Shown: positions 12,158 through 20,573, counted from the stretch's first letter. The stretch is 40,016 nt of DNA from Acetobacterium wieringae (GCF_026646375.1 NZ_JAIPPU010000024.1:1-40016); one strand, 5' to 3'. Notes: generated by a model not told the origin, from the letters alone. Translations and numbers: made by a program.

Positions 12158-12820
12158 CTAGAACTCGTATTTATTTTCAAGCTTTTTAAATACCATCGTG
12201 ATCACAAAATTGATCATCAGATACAGGGCTCCCGCCACCAGAAAAGCGAAGGTATCGCCATCCCGATTGACTGAGGTTTTGGCATAGTGAAGAATCTCTG
12301 CTACCCCGATAACCGTGACCAGAGCGGTATCTTTGACCAGCGTGATGGTTTCGTTGCTGATCGCCGGTAAGCAAACCCGAATCATCTGAGGGATCACCAC
12401 CCGGGTCATCGTTTCGATTTTGGTCAGCCCCAGCACCTTGGCGGCTTCGTATTGGCCCTTATCAATGGCCAGCAAACCACCCCGGAAGATTTCGGCAAAA
12501 TAAGCGGCATAGTTCATGCAAAAAGCAATACAGGCGGCAGTAAACCGTTCAAACACAAGGTAGTCACCGATCCCCGGCAGCAGCGGTAGGCCAAAATAAA
12601 CAAACATGATCTGCAACAACAACGGCGTACCCCGAACCACATAGATATAACCTTTGGCAAATGATTTAATCGGGGCAATGCGGCTCCTCGCCATCAGGGT
12701 AAACATGAAACCCAGCGGCAGCGAACAAACAATGGTGACCGCAAAAACACTGAGCGTAATCACCATCCCCTGCAACATCGGCACAGTGATATTTGATAAA
12801 TAAATATAAAAATCTGACAT
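12158..12820 (-). CDS. Polar amino-acid ABC transporter, permease
   Basis: 220 aa inner-membrane protein of the HisM/GlnP family, with about five hydrophobic segments. The family pattern YVVRGTPLLLQIMFVYFGLP follows the first two helices, and the EAA loop YEAAKVLGLTKIETMTRVVIP is clear. A strong AGGAG site precedes the ATG. It lies between the binding-protein and ATPase genes; a hairpin upstream should lower its expression relative to the binding protein. Confidence 0.93.
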   Translation of the reverse strand: MSDFYIYLSNITVPMLQGMVITLSVFAVTIVCSLPLGFMFTLMARSRIAPIKSFAKGYIYVVRGTPLLLQIMFVYFGLPLLPGIGDYLVFERFTAACIAFCMNYAAYFAEIFRGGLLAIDKGQYEAAKVLGLTKIETMTRVVIPQMIRVCLPAISNETITLVKDTALVTVIGVAEILHYAKTSVNRDGDTFAFLVAGALYLMINFVITMVFKKLENKYEF

Positions 12821-12866
12821 TTTTTTCTCCTGAGGAATGAATTAAAGTTATGGTATTACCAGTCAT

Positions 12867-12895
12867 AAAAAAATCGGATCGAAACGATCCGATTT
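12867..12895 (-). terminator. Attenuating hairpin between binding-protein and permease genes
   Basis: AAATCGGATCG and CGATCCGATTT form a perfect 11-bp stem with a three-base loop followed by seven Ts on the minus strand. Its place after the first gene fits the usual excess of binding protein over membrane components in ABC operons. Confidence 0.85.
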
Positions 12896-12916
12896 CTAAA
12901 AACTGATTGTTTTCTA

Positions 12917-13723
12917 TTAGTTTGCTTTGTAGATAATGTCTTCACCAAACCATTTGGTCGAAATCGTAGCGGCGGTGCCATCAGCAATCATCGCATCCAG
13001 AGCATCCTGAACCTGAGTCAGCAGCTCGGTGTTGCCTTTTTTAATTCCAACGCCATAGAGTTCGGGTGATAAGCTTTCGTTCAAAATAACAAACTCGGCA
13101 TTTTCAGAGGTAATGTAATAACGGGCGACAATAGAGTCAACCACAACGGCATCGATTCGGCCAATCGCTAAATCACTAAGGGCCGATACATTTTCCGGGT
13201 ATTCATTTAAAGCAGCAGCTTCTTTACTGATCGGATCAGCCGTGAAGGCATCATAAGCTGAAGAACCTTTTTGAACCCCAACATTTTTGCCCGCTAAATC
13301 GGCTTTGGTTTTGATCGGAGAGTCTTTTTTGACCACAATCACCTGGTCATTTTCCAGGTAAGGCGCAGTGAAATCCATGGCTTGCTTGCGTTCGTCGGTG
13401 ATGGTTAAGCCATTCCAGATGACATCGATATTACCGGAATCCAGTTCCAGTTCCTTGGTGTCCCAGTTGATCGGCTGCAGAACCACTTCCATGCCCATTC
13501 GCTTACCAACTTCTTTGGCCAGATCGACATCAAAACCAACAATTTCGTTTTTGTCATCTCTGAAGCCCATCGGTGGGAAGGAATCATCCAAGCCGACCAC
13601 AAAGGTCTTGTCGTCATTATTGGCATTGTCTTCGGTTTTTTTAGCAGTGCTGCTGCAACCGGCAAATAATCCGGCAACCAGAACGACTACCAGCATCAGG
13701 CCAAGTATACTTCTTTTTTTCAT
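12917..13723 (-). CDS. Polar amino-acid ABC transporter, substrate-binding lipoprotein
   Basis: 268 aa from the ATG after GAGGACTAAAAGG; an 18-codon upstream extension lacks a ribosome site. The signal MKKRSILGLMLVVVLVAG ends in a lipobox with Cys23 (FAGC), so the protein should be anchored outside the membrane by lipid. The mature part is a family-3 solute-binding protein: FVVGLDDSFPPMGFRD at the start, then GFDVDLAKEVGKRMG and GKNVGVQKGSSAYDA. A Ser/Lys/Thr-rich linker follows the cysteine. First gene of the importer operon. Confidence 0.93.
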   Translation of the reverse strand: MKKRSILGLMLVVVLVAGLFAGCSSTAKKTEDNANNDDKTFVVGLDDSFPPMGFRDDKNEIVGFDVDLAKEVGKRMGMEVVLQPINWDTKELELDSGNIDVIWNGLTITDERKQAMDFTAPYLENDQVIVVKKDSPIKTKADLAGKNVGVQKGSSAYDAFTADPISKEAAALNEYPENVSALSDLAIGRIDAVVVDSIVARYYITSENAEFVILNESLSPELYGVGIKKGNTELLTQVQDALDAMIADGTAATISTKWFGEDIIYKAN

Positions 13724-13760
13724 TCCTTTTAGTCCTCTTTTCCTAATATAATCTGAGGTT

Positions 13761-13789
13761 ATTATACACTTTATCACTGTGCATTGCTA
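13761..13789 (-). promoter_or_regulatory. Probable promoter of the ABC importer operon
   Basis: A perfect -10 box TATAAT lies 38 bases upstream of the binding-protein ATG on the minus strand. The -35 region at 17-base spacing (TAGCAA) is weak, which suggests help from an activator or a modest basal level. Confidence 0.5.
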
Positions 13790-13837
13790 GTCCTTTACAT
13801 CAAAATTTTTAGGAGAATGCCTGAAATCATCCCTGCG

Positions 13838-15325
13838 TTATTTCAACCAACCAGCTGACCGGTTCACAGCTTTATCCCAGAATCCGCATAATTCCTGACG
13901 TTTGGAATCATTGATCTGCGGTTCAAAACGTTTTTCAATTTTCCAGAATTGGCCGATTTCTTCAAAGCTGTCCCAGTAGCCCACTGCCAATCCGGCGGCG
14001 TAGACGGCTCCCAGGGTGGTAGTTTCGGTGATGACCGGCCGTTCCACCGGAACCCCTAAAATATTTGCCTGAAACTGCAGCAGAAAATCACTTTTGGCAC
14101 CACCGCCGTCAGCCCGGAGCCTGGTCAATTTAAAGCCGGACTTCTTTTCCATCACGTTAAAGGCGTCCTTGACCTGGAAGGCCATCGACTCCAGAGCTGC
14201 CCGGGCAATGTGCTGTTTGGTGGTTCCCCGGGAGATCCCGATAATGATGCCCCGGGCATAGGAATCATAATAGGGTGCCCCTAATCCGACAAAGGCCGGG
14301 ACAAAATAAACCCCCATACTGTCCTCAACCTGCCGGGCTAATTCCTCAGCTTCTTTGGCATCGTCAATAATCCCCAGACCGTCCCGCAGCCATTGGAGCA
14401 CCGCTCCAGAAACATCAGCCATTCCTTCCAGCCCATAATCGGTTCGGCCTTGGGCACTCCACAAAACCGGAGAGAAAACGCCGTCTGATGGGGGGACATA
14501 TTTGTCACCGGTATTCATCACCATGAACGAACCGGTACCGTAGGTGTTTTTGGCCATGCCTTTTTCCAGACAACCCTGACCAAAGGCGGCCGCCTGTTGA
14601 TCACCCAGGATACCCGCCACCGGCACGGCTACTCCAAAGAAAACCGCCGGATCGGTCAGGCCATAGACCTCACAGGAGGTTCGCAGTTCCGGTAGAATTT
14701 CCCGGGGAATCGCCAGTTCCTTTAAGATCCACTCATCATAATCCAGGGTTCGGGCGTTTTGCAGCAGCGTCACGGAGGCATTGGAATAATCGGTGACGTG
14801 GGCCCGGCCACCGGTCAGCTTCCAGACCAGCCAGGTGTCAATGGTGCCATACAGCAGTTCCCCGTTATCAACACCAGCTCGGACTTTGGGGTCGTGATCC
14901 AGCAGCCAACGGATTTTGGTGGCCGCATCATTAGGGACAATGATCATCCCGGTTCGGTCAACAATCCCTGGTCCGTCTTTGGCTTCCAGGGCTTCGCAGA
15001 TCTCCAGGGTCCGGCGATCCTGCCAGACAATCGCCCGACAAACCGGCTGTCCGGTTCTTTTTTCCCAGAACACGGTGGTTTCCCGCTGGTTGGTAATTCC
15101 GATGGCTTCAATCTGCTCGGGTTTGATATTCCCATTTTGCAGCGCCTCGGCCACCATTTTTTGAGTAACCATCCAAATTTCATTGGCATCATGTTCGACC
15201 CAGCCGGACTGAGGAAAGTGTTGGGTGAATTCCGAGTAGGCTTGTGAAATGATATTGACCGCTTTGTCGAAAATCATGACCTTTACGCCGGTGGTACCTT
15301 CATCAATTCCTAAAATATACTTCAT
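13838..15325 (-). CDS. glpK: Glycerol-kinase-like FGGY carbohydrate kinase
   Basis: 495 aa FGGY kinase of glycerol-kinase length and layout. ITNQRETTVFWEK (R81, E82), GDQQAAAFGQ (D242, Q243) and GTGSFMVMNTG (F267) match residues that bind glycerol and carry out catalysis in GlpK. Two differences stand out. The conserved glycerol-contacting Tyr of the PYFSGTK segment is Asn132 here (VPNDAATK), and the first phosphate loop reads DEGTTGVKV instead of DQGTTSSRA. The His that HPr phosphorylates in Gram-positive GlpK appears to be Val228. It follows the amidohydrolase by 16 bases behind glpP. Glycerol is likely, but another polyol is possible. Confidence 0.82.
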   Translation of the reverse strand: MKYILGIDEGTTGVKVMIFDKAVNIISQAYSEFTQHFPQSGWVEHDANEIWMVTQKMVAEALQNGNIKPEQIEAIGITNQRETTVFWEKRTGQPVCRAIVWQDRRTLEICEALEAKDGPGIVDRTGMIIVPNDAATKIRWLLDHDPKVRAGVDNGELLYGTIDTWLVWKLTGGRAHVTDYSNASVTLLQNARTLDYDEWILKELAIPREILPELRTSCEVYGLTDPAVFFGVAVPVAGILGDQQAAAFGQGCLEKGMAKNTYGTGSFMVMNTGDKYVPPSDGVFSPVLWSAQGRTDYGLEGMADVSGAVLQWLRDGLGIIDDAKEAEELARQVEDSMGVYFVPAFVGLGAPYYDSYARGIIIGISRGTTKQHIARAALESMAFQVKDAFNVMEKKSGFKLTRLRADGGGAKSDFLLQFQANILGVPVERPVITETTTLGAVYAAGLAVGYWDSFEEIGQFWKIEKRFEPQINDSKRQELCGFWDKAVNRSAGWLK

Positions 15326-15341
15326 TATCCTTCTCCATTCT

Positions 15342-16880
15342 TTATTTTTGATAAACGATCTTACCCTTAAAAATCGTCATCGCCACTTCAATCTCTTTGA
15401 TCGTTTCCGGAGCTACCGCAAGCGGATTCTGATTGAGCACCGTAATATCCCCGGCCTTGCCTGGACTAAGACTTCCCCGAATTTTTTCTTCTCTGGCCGT
15501 ATAGGCGCCATCAATGGTAAAGAGTCGCAGCGCCTCAGCGGGACTGATGGCGTTCCCGGAATAGGGCGGATTGACCGCCGCATGGATACCCAACAGCGGA
15601 TTGATGGGCGTGACGTTGGAATCGGACCCGCCATTGACGACCAAACCGGCATCCAGCAGTTCCCGCAGAGGATAAGCCCGGCGGTTGCGTTCTGGCCCCA
15701 CCCGCTCTTCATAAACACTGTCGGAGCCGCCCCGTAAATAGGTAAAGGCTGGCTGGGTGGAAATCACGGCGCCCAGGGCGGCCGCACGTTTTATATCGTA
15801 GCTATCAGGAAAGCCGAAGTGTTCAATCCGGAAACGGTGATCCGGCATCGGCACCTTGGCCAGGGCCTGTTCCAGACAATTCAACACCTGTGTGATGGCC
15901 CGCTGGCCGATGGCATGAAACCCGGTCTGCAATCCCGCTCGATGGGCATCTTCGATGTAGTTTATGATCCATTCATCGGAAAAATAAAGCTCGCCCACCG
16001 AGGTGGGATCATCGCTATACGCTTCTTTAAAAGCTGCCGTCCGGGAACCAATTGAGCCATCCAGAAGAATATCCGTGCCAATAATGCTAAGGTTTTGGGC
16101 AACAACATCTGCCACTCGGGTGCTGCACCAATGGAGCACCACATGGACGGGCAATTCGTCGATGATCTTTAAAAACACCGGAATGTCGTAATCCGAAGAC
16201 AGATCCCCACCTTCCATGGCATGAATGGTAGTGACCCCCATGGCCACGGCGATTTGGGCCGTATGGCGGATGGCTGTTTCCCGCTGGGCCCAGCTCATCT
16301 TGTCAAAAAAATACTTCCGGGCGTGGCTGTTGGCCTGGCTATGCAGCCGACCTGATAAATTCCCGGCGGCATCCCGGCCAAGCCCGTCTTCGGCTTCGCC
16401 AATGGCCATCAATTCCATGGCGATGGTATTGACCTGGGTATAGTGCAGCCCCCGATCCACCAGATATACCGGCCGCTCTTTAAAATAGCTATCCAACTCG
16501 GCAGCAGTGGGCGGTCTTTTTTCCACCAGCCGGGATTCATCCAATCCATAGCCAAAAATCCATTCGCTGAAATCACCGTTTTTTTCCTTTACCAAGGTTT
16601 CTAGCACCTCTTTAACCGCTCGACAATCATAAAGATTAATCCCTATGGCCGATAAGCCAGTGCTCATCATATGCACGTGGCAATCGTGAAGCCCTGGGAT
16701 AAACGTTTTGCCACCCAAATCGATAATCTGCGCCCCTTCGCCTGCTGCCAAATTTTTTATTTCCGGGGACGCCCCGATTTTTTCGATGACGCCATCCTTT
16801 ATATAAATGCCCTGACACGACGGCTGATTCGCATCCATGGTCACCCCAATGCCATTTATCAAGGCCAATTTGTTTTCCAT
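15342..16880 (-). CDS. YtcJ-like metal-dependent amidohydrolase
   Basis: 512 aa from the ATG after GGAAAGGAG; an upstream extension of 21 codons lacks a ribosome site. Amidohydrolase_3 family: composite beta-sandwich ends, the metal motif PGLHDCHVHM with its HxH, IHAMEGGDLS, GFHAIGQRAI, RIEHFGF and NGGSDSNVTPINP with the late Asp. Known members hydrolyse N-formyl, N-acyl or cyclic amide groups, and most are uncharacterised. Why it sits in a glpP-glpK operon is not evident; a substrate that releases glycerol or a related polyol is a speculation. No signal peptide, so probably cytoplasmic. Confidence 0.85.
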   Translation of the reverse strand: MENKLALINGIGVTMDANQPSCQGIYIKDGVIEKIGASPEIKNLAAGEGAQIIDLGGKTFIPGLHDCHVHMMSTGLSAIGINLYDCRAVKEVLETLVKEKNGDFSEWIFGYGLDESRLVEKRPPTAAELDSYFKERPVYLVDRGLHYTQVNTIAMELMAIGEAEDGLGRDAAGNLSGRLHSQANSHARKYFFDKMSWAQRETAIRHTAQIAVAMGVTTIHAMEGGDLSSDYDIPVFLKIIDELPVHVVLHWCSTRVADVVAQNLSIIGTDILLDGSIGSRTAAFKEAYSDDPTSVGELYFSDEWIINYIEDAHRAGLQTGFHAIGQRAITQVLNCLEQALAKVPMPDHRFRIEHFGFPDSYDIKRAAALGAVISTQPAFTYLRGGSDSVYEERVGPERNRRAYPLRELLDAGLVVNGGSDSNVTPINPLLGIHAAVNPPYSGNAISPAEALRLFTIDGAYTAREEKIRGSLSPGKAGDITVLNQNPLAVAPETIKEIEVAMTIFKGKIVYQK

Positions 16881-16920
16881 GGCGAACTCCTTTCCCCTTA
16901 AACTCCATGATTTAATCCAG

Positions 16921-16941
16921 AAAGGCGGCATCGCTGCCGCC
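16921..16941 (-). other. GC-rich hairpin between the SGNH hydrolase and amidohydrolase genes
   Basis: GGCGGCA and TGCCGCC form a perfect 7-bp stem around a four-base loop, followed by only three Ts on the minus strand. It is either a weak, partial terminator or a stability element inside the operon. Confidence 0.5.
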
Positions 16942-16949
16942 ATTTTTCT

Positions 16950-17597
16950 TTACCCCAGGATCTTTTTAACTTCGGCGGCAACTGCTTTGCCGAGAGCGGC
17001 ATGACCGTCTGCACCGAGATGAAGACCATCGATTGCACTGACCTTGGCCACTGTAGCGGCATCAAAGAAAGGAACGCCCCGGCTTTCAGCCACACCTTGA
17101 TAAAACCTGGCCATCTCGATTGATTTTTCCCGGTTCCCGGCAAACATCATGCTAAAGACGCCCTCTTCAATGGGGCCCAGCGGTGGTGGCGCAATAAATA
17201 AAACCTTGGGACCATCGGGACCAAAAGCACCGACCTGGGCCAGGGTTTTATCAAGAATCAGACTGGCACCATTGGCAATATCCTGAGCCGTCACCGTATA
17301 ACGGCATTTTAAATCATTAGTACCGATCATAATAATCACCAGATCCAACGGCGCATGACTGTCCAACAATGGAATAATATGCTGTTTGCCGCAGCGGTAT
17401 TCTTCAATCGGGTCATCCCAAACGGTGGTTCGGCCGTTTAAACCTTCGGTAATCACCTTGTAATCATTTCCCAGTTCATTCTGGAGCACCCCGGCCCAAC
17501 GCACCTCGTCCGGCAAGCGTCGTATCACATCAACCAAATCATTGGACGGATCCCACCCCCAGGTGTTTGAATCACCAAAAATCATTACGTTTTTCAT
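16950..17597 (-). CDS. SGNH/GDSL-family hydrolase (arylesterase-like)
   Basis: 215 aa. Block I IFGDSNTWGW carries the catalytic Ser in GDS; the Gly block is seen in GLNGRTTVWDDP; block III IMIGTNDLK supplies Asn; block V DGLHLGADGH supplies Asp and His. These are the complete SGNH catalytic set. The closest known type is the small arylesterase or acyl-hydrolase family. No signal peptide, so it should act in the cytoplasm. A GGAGGTAAATTC site precedes the ATG. It lies directly after glpP, so deacylation of a glycerol or polyol ester is a reasonable but unproved guess. Confidence 0.88.
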   Translation of the reverse strand: MKNVMIFGDSNTWGWDPSNDLVDVIRRLPDEVRWAGVLQNELGNDYKVITEGLNGRTTVWDDPIEEYRCGKQHIIPLLDSHAPLDLVIIMIGTNDLKCRYTVTAQDIANGASLILDKTLAQVGAFGPDGPKVLFIAPPPLGPIEEGVFSMMFAGNREKSIEMARFYQGVAESRGVPFFDAATVAKVSAIDGLHLGADGHAALGKAVAAEVKKILG

Positions 17598-17645
17598 GAA
17601 TTTACCTCCATTTATATTAAATTTTTGTAACCGATAATCATTGTT

Positions 17646-18230
17646 CTAGATCTCACAGTTCCATAGCTCTGGATTGCTGGTGGCAACAGCAGCGACGCCA
17701 GTTGCCATGGCTCCGACTATCTGCTCTCCGGTTGTCATCAGGCCACCGAGGATGATCGGCGTTCCGGCTTCGCTTTTAATCGCCTTAATAAGCTGCGGGG
17801 GGATGGTTCCCGGCATCAGAATAACCACATCCGGCTGTTGTTCTTTGACATTCGCTAAACCGGTACGACAGGCATCGGAATCAATGACAAAAAATCCGAA
17901 GGCGGCAACCATTCCGACTTCTTTGATATATTTGACACAGGGGGCTTTCATCGTAATGACGCAGTCAACCCCGCAGTTTGCCATATACTGAATGCCCATT
18001 TTATCACGGGCAATTCCTTTAATCGAATCCTGGTGAACCATCACCTTTTTTCCGAAACGATGAATATGCCCCACCAATTGCGGCAGGGTGTTGACGTCGC
18101 CCAATTTGAGCATGATCCAATCTGCCCCAGTTTCTGCCATGGCGTAAAGCAGTTCTTTACGCTGATGTACAGAGGGAATCACGGGTTTGGTTGTAAATGG
18201 ATTCTGCGTATTTTTTGTTTCCACAGGCAT
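17646..18230 (-). CDS. glpP: GlpP-family glycerol-3-phosphate-responsive antiterminator
   Basis: 194 aa. The full GlpP pattern is present: PVIPSVHQRKEL, MLKLGDVNTLPQLV, FGKKVMVHQDSIKGIA, PDVVILMPGTIPPQ, TPIILGGLMTTGEQI and the C-terminal TSNPELWN. In Bacillus, GlpP binds glycerol-3-phosphate and then the leader RNA of glp mRNAs, so that RNA polymerase reads past a terminator. Here the gene itself lies behind a promoter and a strong leader terminator, so autoregulation is likely. The enzyme genes downstream would be under the same control. Confidence 0.9.
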   Translation of the reverse strand: MPVETKNTQNPFTTKPVIPSVHQRKELLYAMAETGADWIMLKLGDVNTLPQLVGHIHRFGKKVMVHQDSIKGIARDKMGIQYMANCGVDCVITMKAPCVKYIKEVGMVAAFGFFVIDSDACRTGLANVKEQQPDVVILMPGTIPPQLIKAIKSEAGTPIILGGLMTTGEQIVGAMATGVAAVATSNPELWNCEI

Positions 18231-18349
18231 TCCTTTCTAAGCACTCACTTTCACTGTTTTACGCTCCGTTGCACGATCGTTTTTACTCCTTCGACTTTTA
18301 CCGTTCCCTGTCGATTCGCCTGACTTTTCCGGCAATTATTCCAAACGTG

Positions 18350-18417
18350 AAAAAAGTCCGCATCATACTGGGGCACAGCCGGACATTCCGGCGTGACGCA
18401 CACAGTATCATACGGAC
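18350..18417 (-). terminator. Branched leader terminator, probable GlpP target
   Basis: On the minus strand a 15-bp stem with one mismatch and one G-U pair joins 18403-18417 to 18356-18370 and is followed by six Ts. Its loop holds a second perfect hairpin, GCCGGA-cat-TCCGGC. It starts about 48 bases after the predicted RNA start and ends about 120 bases before glpP. A terminator at this position in front of an antiterminator gene is most simply the regulatory switch of the operon. Confidence 0.8.
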
Positions 18418-18471
18418 ATCTCTTAAACTCTTGCCCTGTTAGTATTCTCTTGTAATGGTTTACTATTTTTT

Positions 18472-18500
18472 ATTTTATGCTTATTCCATGCTATTGTCAA
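18472..18500 (-). promoter_or_regulatory. Sigma-A promoter of the glpP-hydrolase-amidohydrolase-glpK operon
   Basis: Minus-strand TTGACA, 17 bases, TAAAAT, a near-perfect promoter. The 475-base gap between dhaL and glpP holds this promoter, the leader terminator downstream of it and the dhaL terminator; I see nothing else in it. A strong promoter plus a terminator is the usual design for control by antitermination. Confidence 0.85.
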
Positions 18501-18617
18501 GGTCGATTTACCATATTTATAAAAGTTGTTGATGCTCCTGTTCCAATCCAAATTGCAATAAATCCAACCACCAGTGGTTGCGGGTGCAGATAAAAACATT
18601 TTCGCTTTAAAGTAATC

Positions 18618-18652
18618 AAAAGCCATCAGAACGATCGGTTCCAATGGCTTTT
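18618..18652 (-). terminator. Terminator after dhaL
   Basis: AAAAGCCAT and ATGGCTTTT form a 9-bp stem, and the enclosed GAAC/GTTC can pair as well. The minus-strand side ends in TTTT followed by a mixed sequence, so termination is likely but perhaps incomplete. Confidence 0.65.
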
Positions 18653-18705
18653 AAAACATTACTCAAGAAGACAAAAACATGATTGCAGCATGTTTGATGT
18701 AACAA

Positions 18706-19347
18706 TTATGGCATGTGTTTATAGAAAACTTCCAGCATCGCCGCACTGGAGGCTGAACCCGGATCGCGATGACCGATGGCCCGTTCACCCAGACGCATGG
18801 CTCGACCTTTTTTGGCAATCAATGGCACTGTTGAGTCGGATCCCTGAGCCCCAACTTCCATGGCCATTTTCATCGCTTCTTTAGGGGACAGCCCGTCATC
18901 GTGATAGGCTTTTTTCAAGGCATCAACCGCCGGTCGCAAGGTACAAACCATGGTTGCGTCGCCAACAACGGCTTTCCCACGTTTTTCAATAATGGCCACG
19001 CCAGACTCCATCATCTCAATGAATTCATCAAAGGTCACTTCATCTTTGCCCTTGACTGGCAGACCGAATTTCATGAAGAAACCACCATACAATGGACCAG
19101 CCGCACCGCCAACCTTATCCAATAAAGCAGTCCCGACATTTTTGAAAATGGTGTTGATATCTTCTGATTTCCACGCTTCCAAATTTTTATTGACTTCGCG
19201 AAAACCGATGCTTAAATTCATGCCATGATCGCCGTCACCGATGGCTGAATCCAATTGGATAAAGTATTCTTTTTTCTCTTCCGACATGATAATAAGGTCT
19301 TCAATAACGGCAATAAAGTAGTCTTTATTTAAGATATAATCGCTCAT
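18706..19347 (-). CDS. dhaL: Dihydroxyacetone kinase subunit DhaL (ADP/ATP binding)
   Basis: 213 aa. The Mg-nucleotide-binding aspartates are in DSAIGDGDHGMNL; VGGAAGPLYGGFF and KKGRAMRLGERAIGHRDPGSASS complete the DhaL pattern. In PTS-dependent systems DhaL holds ADP permanently and passes phosphate from DhaM to the substrate on DhaK. One conserved loop, GDKTM in E. coli, reads GDATM here. An AGGAGAAAG site precedes the ATG. It lies 136 bases after dhaK, with a hairpin and three direct repeats in between. Confidence 0.92.
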   Translation of the reverse strand: MSDYILNKDYFIAVIEDLIIMSEEKKEYFIQLDSAIGDGDHGMNLSIGFREVNKNLEAWKSEDINTIFKNVGTALLDKVGGAAGPLYGGFFMKFGLPVKGKDEVTFDEFIEMMESGVAIIEKRGKAVVGDATMVCTLRPAVDALKKAYHDDGLSPKEAMKMAMEVGAQGSDSTVPLIAKKGRAMRLGERAIGHRDPGSASSAAMLEVFYKHMP

Positions 19348-19371
19348 ATTCTTTCTCCTGACAATGGATTA

Positions 19372-19456
19372 ATGGGCAGTCTTCTGACCGCCCATTTGGT
19401 TTGTTATTAAGATTTTGGGTTATGTTATTAAGAAATTGTTATTATTGTTATTAAGA
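19372..19456 (-). repeat. Hairpin and three direct repeats between dhaK and dhaL
   Basis: GTTATTAAGA occurs three times (19403, 19424 and 19447), 21 and 23 bases apart, which is about two helix turns. Next to the dhaL ribosome site, ATGGGCAGTC and GACCGCCCAT form a 10-bp hairpin (19372-19395). The hairpin could stabilise or separate the dhaL message. The evenly spaced repeats could bind a protein, or may simply be AT-rich slippage products. Confidence 0.5.
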
Positions 19457-19483
19457 ATAGATCTACGTGTTTAAGATGGCTGT

Positions 19484-20491
19484 TTAAACCTGGGTGAAGT
19501 ATGGTGCATCACAGGGATAATCCATCAGTTCTTTTAATTCATCATCCAGTTTGAGGAGGGTAATTGACATCCCGGCCATATCCATTGATGATGCCATGGT
19601 GCCAACAATTGATTTATAAATTTTGATGCCTTTTTCTTCGAGGATTTGAGCAACCCGACGGAAACAGATGTGCAGATCCTGTAGTGGGGTAGCACCCAGG
19701 CTGTTAACCATTACATAAACTTCATCACCGGCCACATAGGGAAGATCGGCCAGAATTGGATCCATAATCTGGTCAACCACTTTATCAGCTGGCTCGATTT
19801 TTCCACGTCTGACGCCAGGTTCGCCATGGAGACCCATACCGATTTCCATGTCGCCTTCTTCCATTTCAAAGATTGGGCCACCTTTGGATGGTAAGGTTGG
19901 GGAAGACATTGCGACGCCCATGGTACGCATATTGGTATTACATTTTTGAGCCAGTGCAACCACTTCATCCAGATCAGCACCCATATCAGCTTTGGCACTG
20001 GTGGTTTTGAACATGAAGAACATCCCGGCGATCCCGCGTCGATCTTCGATATTTTCTGATGAAATAACGTCATCCGTTGTCAATACCGTTTCTACCCGGA
20101 TACCATCTTCTTCGTCGGCTTTCTCAGCACCCATGTCAAAGTTCATGACATCGCCGGCATAATTACCATACAGATAGATACAACCTTTGCCAGTGTCAAC
20201 CGCTTTAACGGCCGCATAGCATGGATCTGGAGATGGTGAGGTATTGATGTTACCAATAACAGCAGCATCAACAAAACCTTTTCCGACATAGCCTAAAAAT
20301 AATGGTTCATGTCCTGAGCCGCCACCAATAACGACGCCCACCTTGTCTTTTTTCTTTGCGGATTTACTTACAACTACTCTTCCCTGGGCTTCGCCTTCTT
20401 TGATTAATTCCACATAATCTTTGTGAGCCAGAACGTAACCTTCCAACATTTCTTCAACTACATCATAGGGATCATTGATAAATCGTTTCAT
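19484..20491 (-). CDS. dhaK: Dihydroxyacetone kinase subunit DhaK (ketose binding)
   Basis: 335 aa. GGGSGHEP (H61), NYAGDVMNF (D114) and GMGLHGEPGV (H222, which binds the ketone covalently in E. coli DhaK) are intact. Positions around the active-site loop differ from the E. coli enzyme: GNINTSPSPD replaces GEIFTSPTPD. Together with the neighbouring isomerases this leaves room for a ketotetrose such as erythrulose as substrate. A CAGGAG site precedes the ATG and a sigma-54 promoter lies about 40 bases upstream. It is cotranscribed with dhaL. Confidence 0.92.
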   Translation of the reverse strand: MKRFINDPYDVVEEMLEGYVLAHKDYVELIKEGEAQGRVVVSKSAKKKDKVGVVIGGGSGHEPLFLGYVGKGFVDAAVIGNINTSPSPDPCYAAVKAVDTGKGCIYLYGNYAGDVMNFDMGAEKADEEDGIRVETVLTTDDVISSENIEDRRGIAGMFFMFKTTSAKADMGADLDEVVALAQKCNTNMRTMGVAMSSPTLPSKGGPIFEMEEGDMEIGMGLHGEPGVRRGKIEPADKVVDQIMDPILADLPYVAGDEVYVMVNSLGATPLQDLHICFRRVAQILEEKGIKIYKSIVGTMASSMDMAGMSITLLKLDDELKELMDYPCDAPYFTQV

Positions 20492-20532
20492 TTCATTCTC
20501 CTGAAAAAATAATTTGTATACGTTTTCTTAAA

Positions 20533-20548
20533 GCAAGAACCATGCCAA
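20533..20548 (-). promoter_or_regulatory. Sigma-54 promoter of dhaKL
   Basis: Minus-strand TTGGCATGGTTCTTGC carries GG at -24 and GC at -12 with the invariant 10-base spacing. The expected start is near 20521, about 30 bases before the dhaK ATG. The neighbouring activator is the obvious partner. Confidence 0.85.
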
Positions 20549-20573
20549 AATAAATTCCCATAAACTGGCCATT

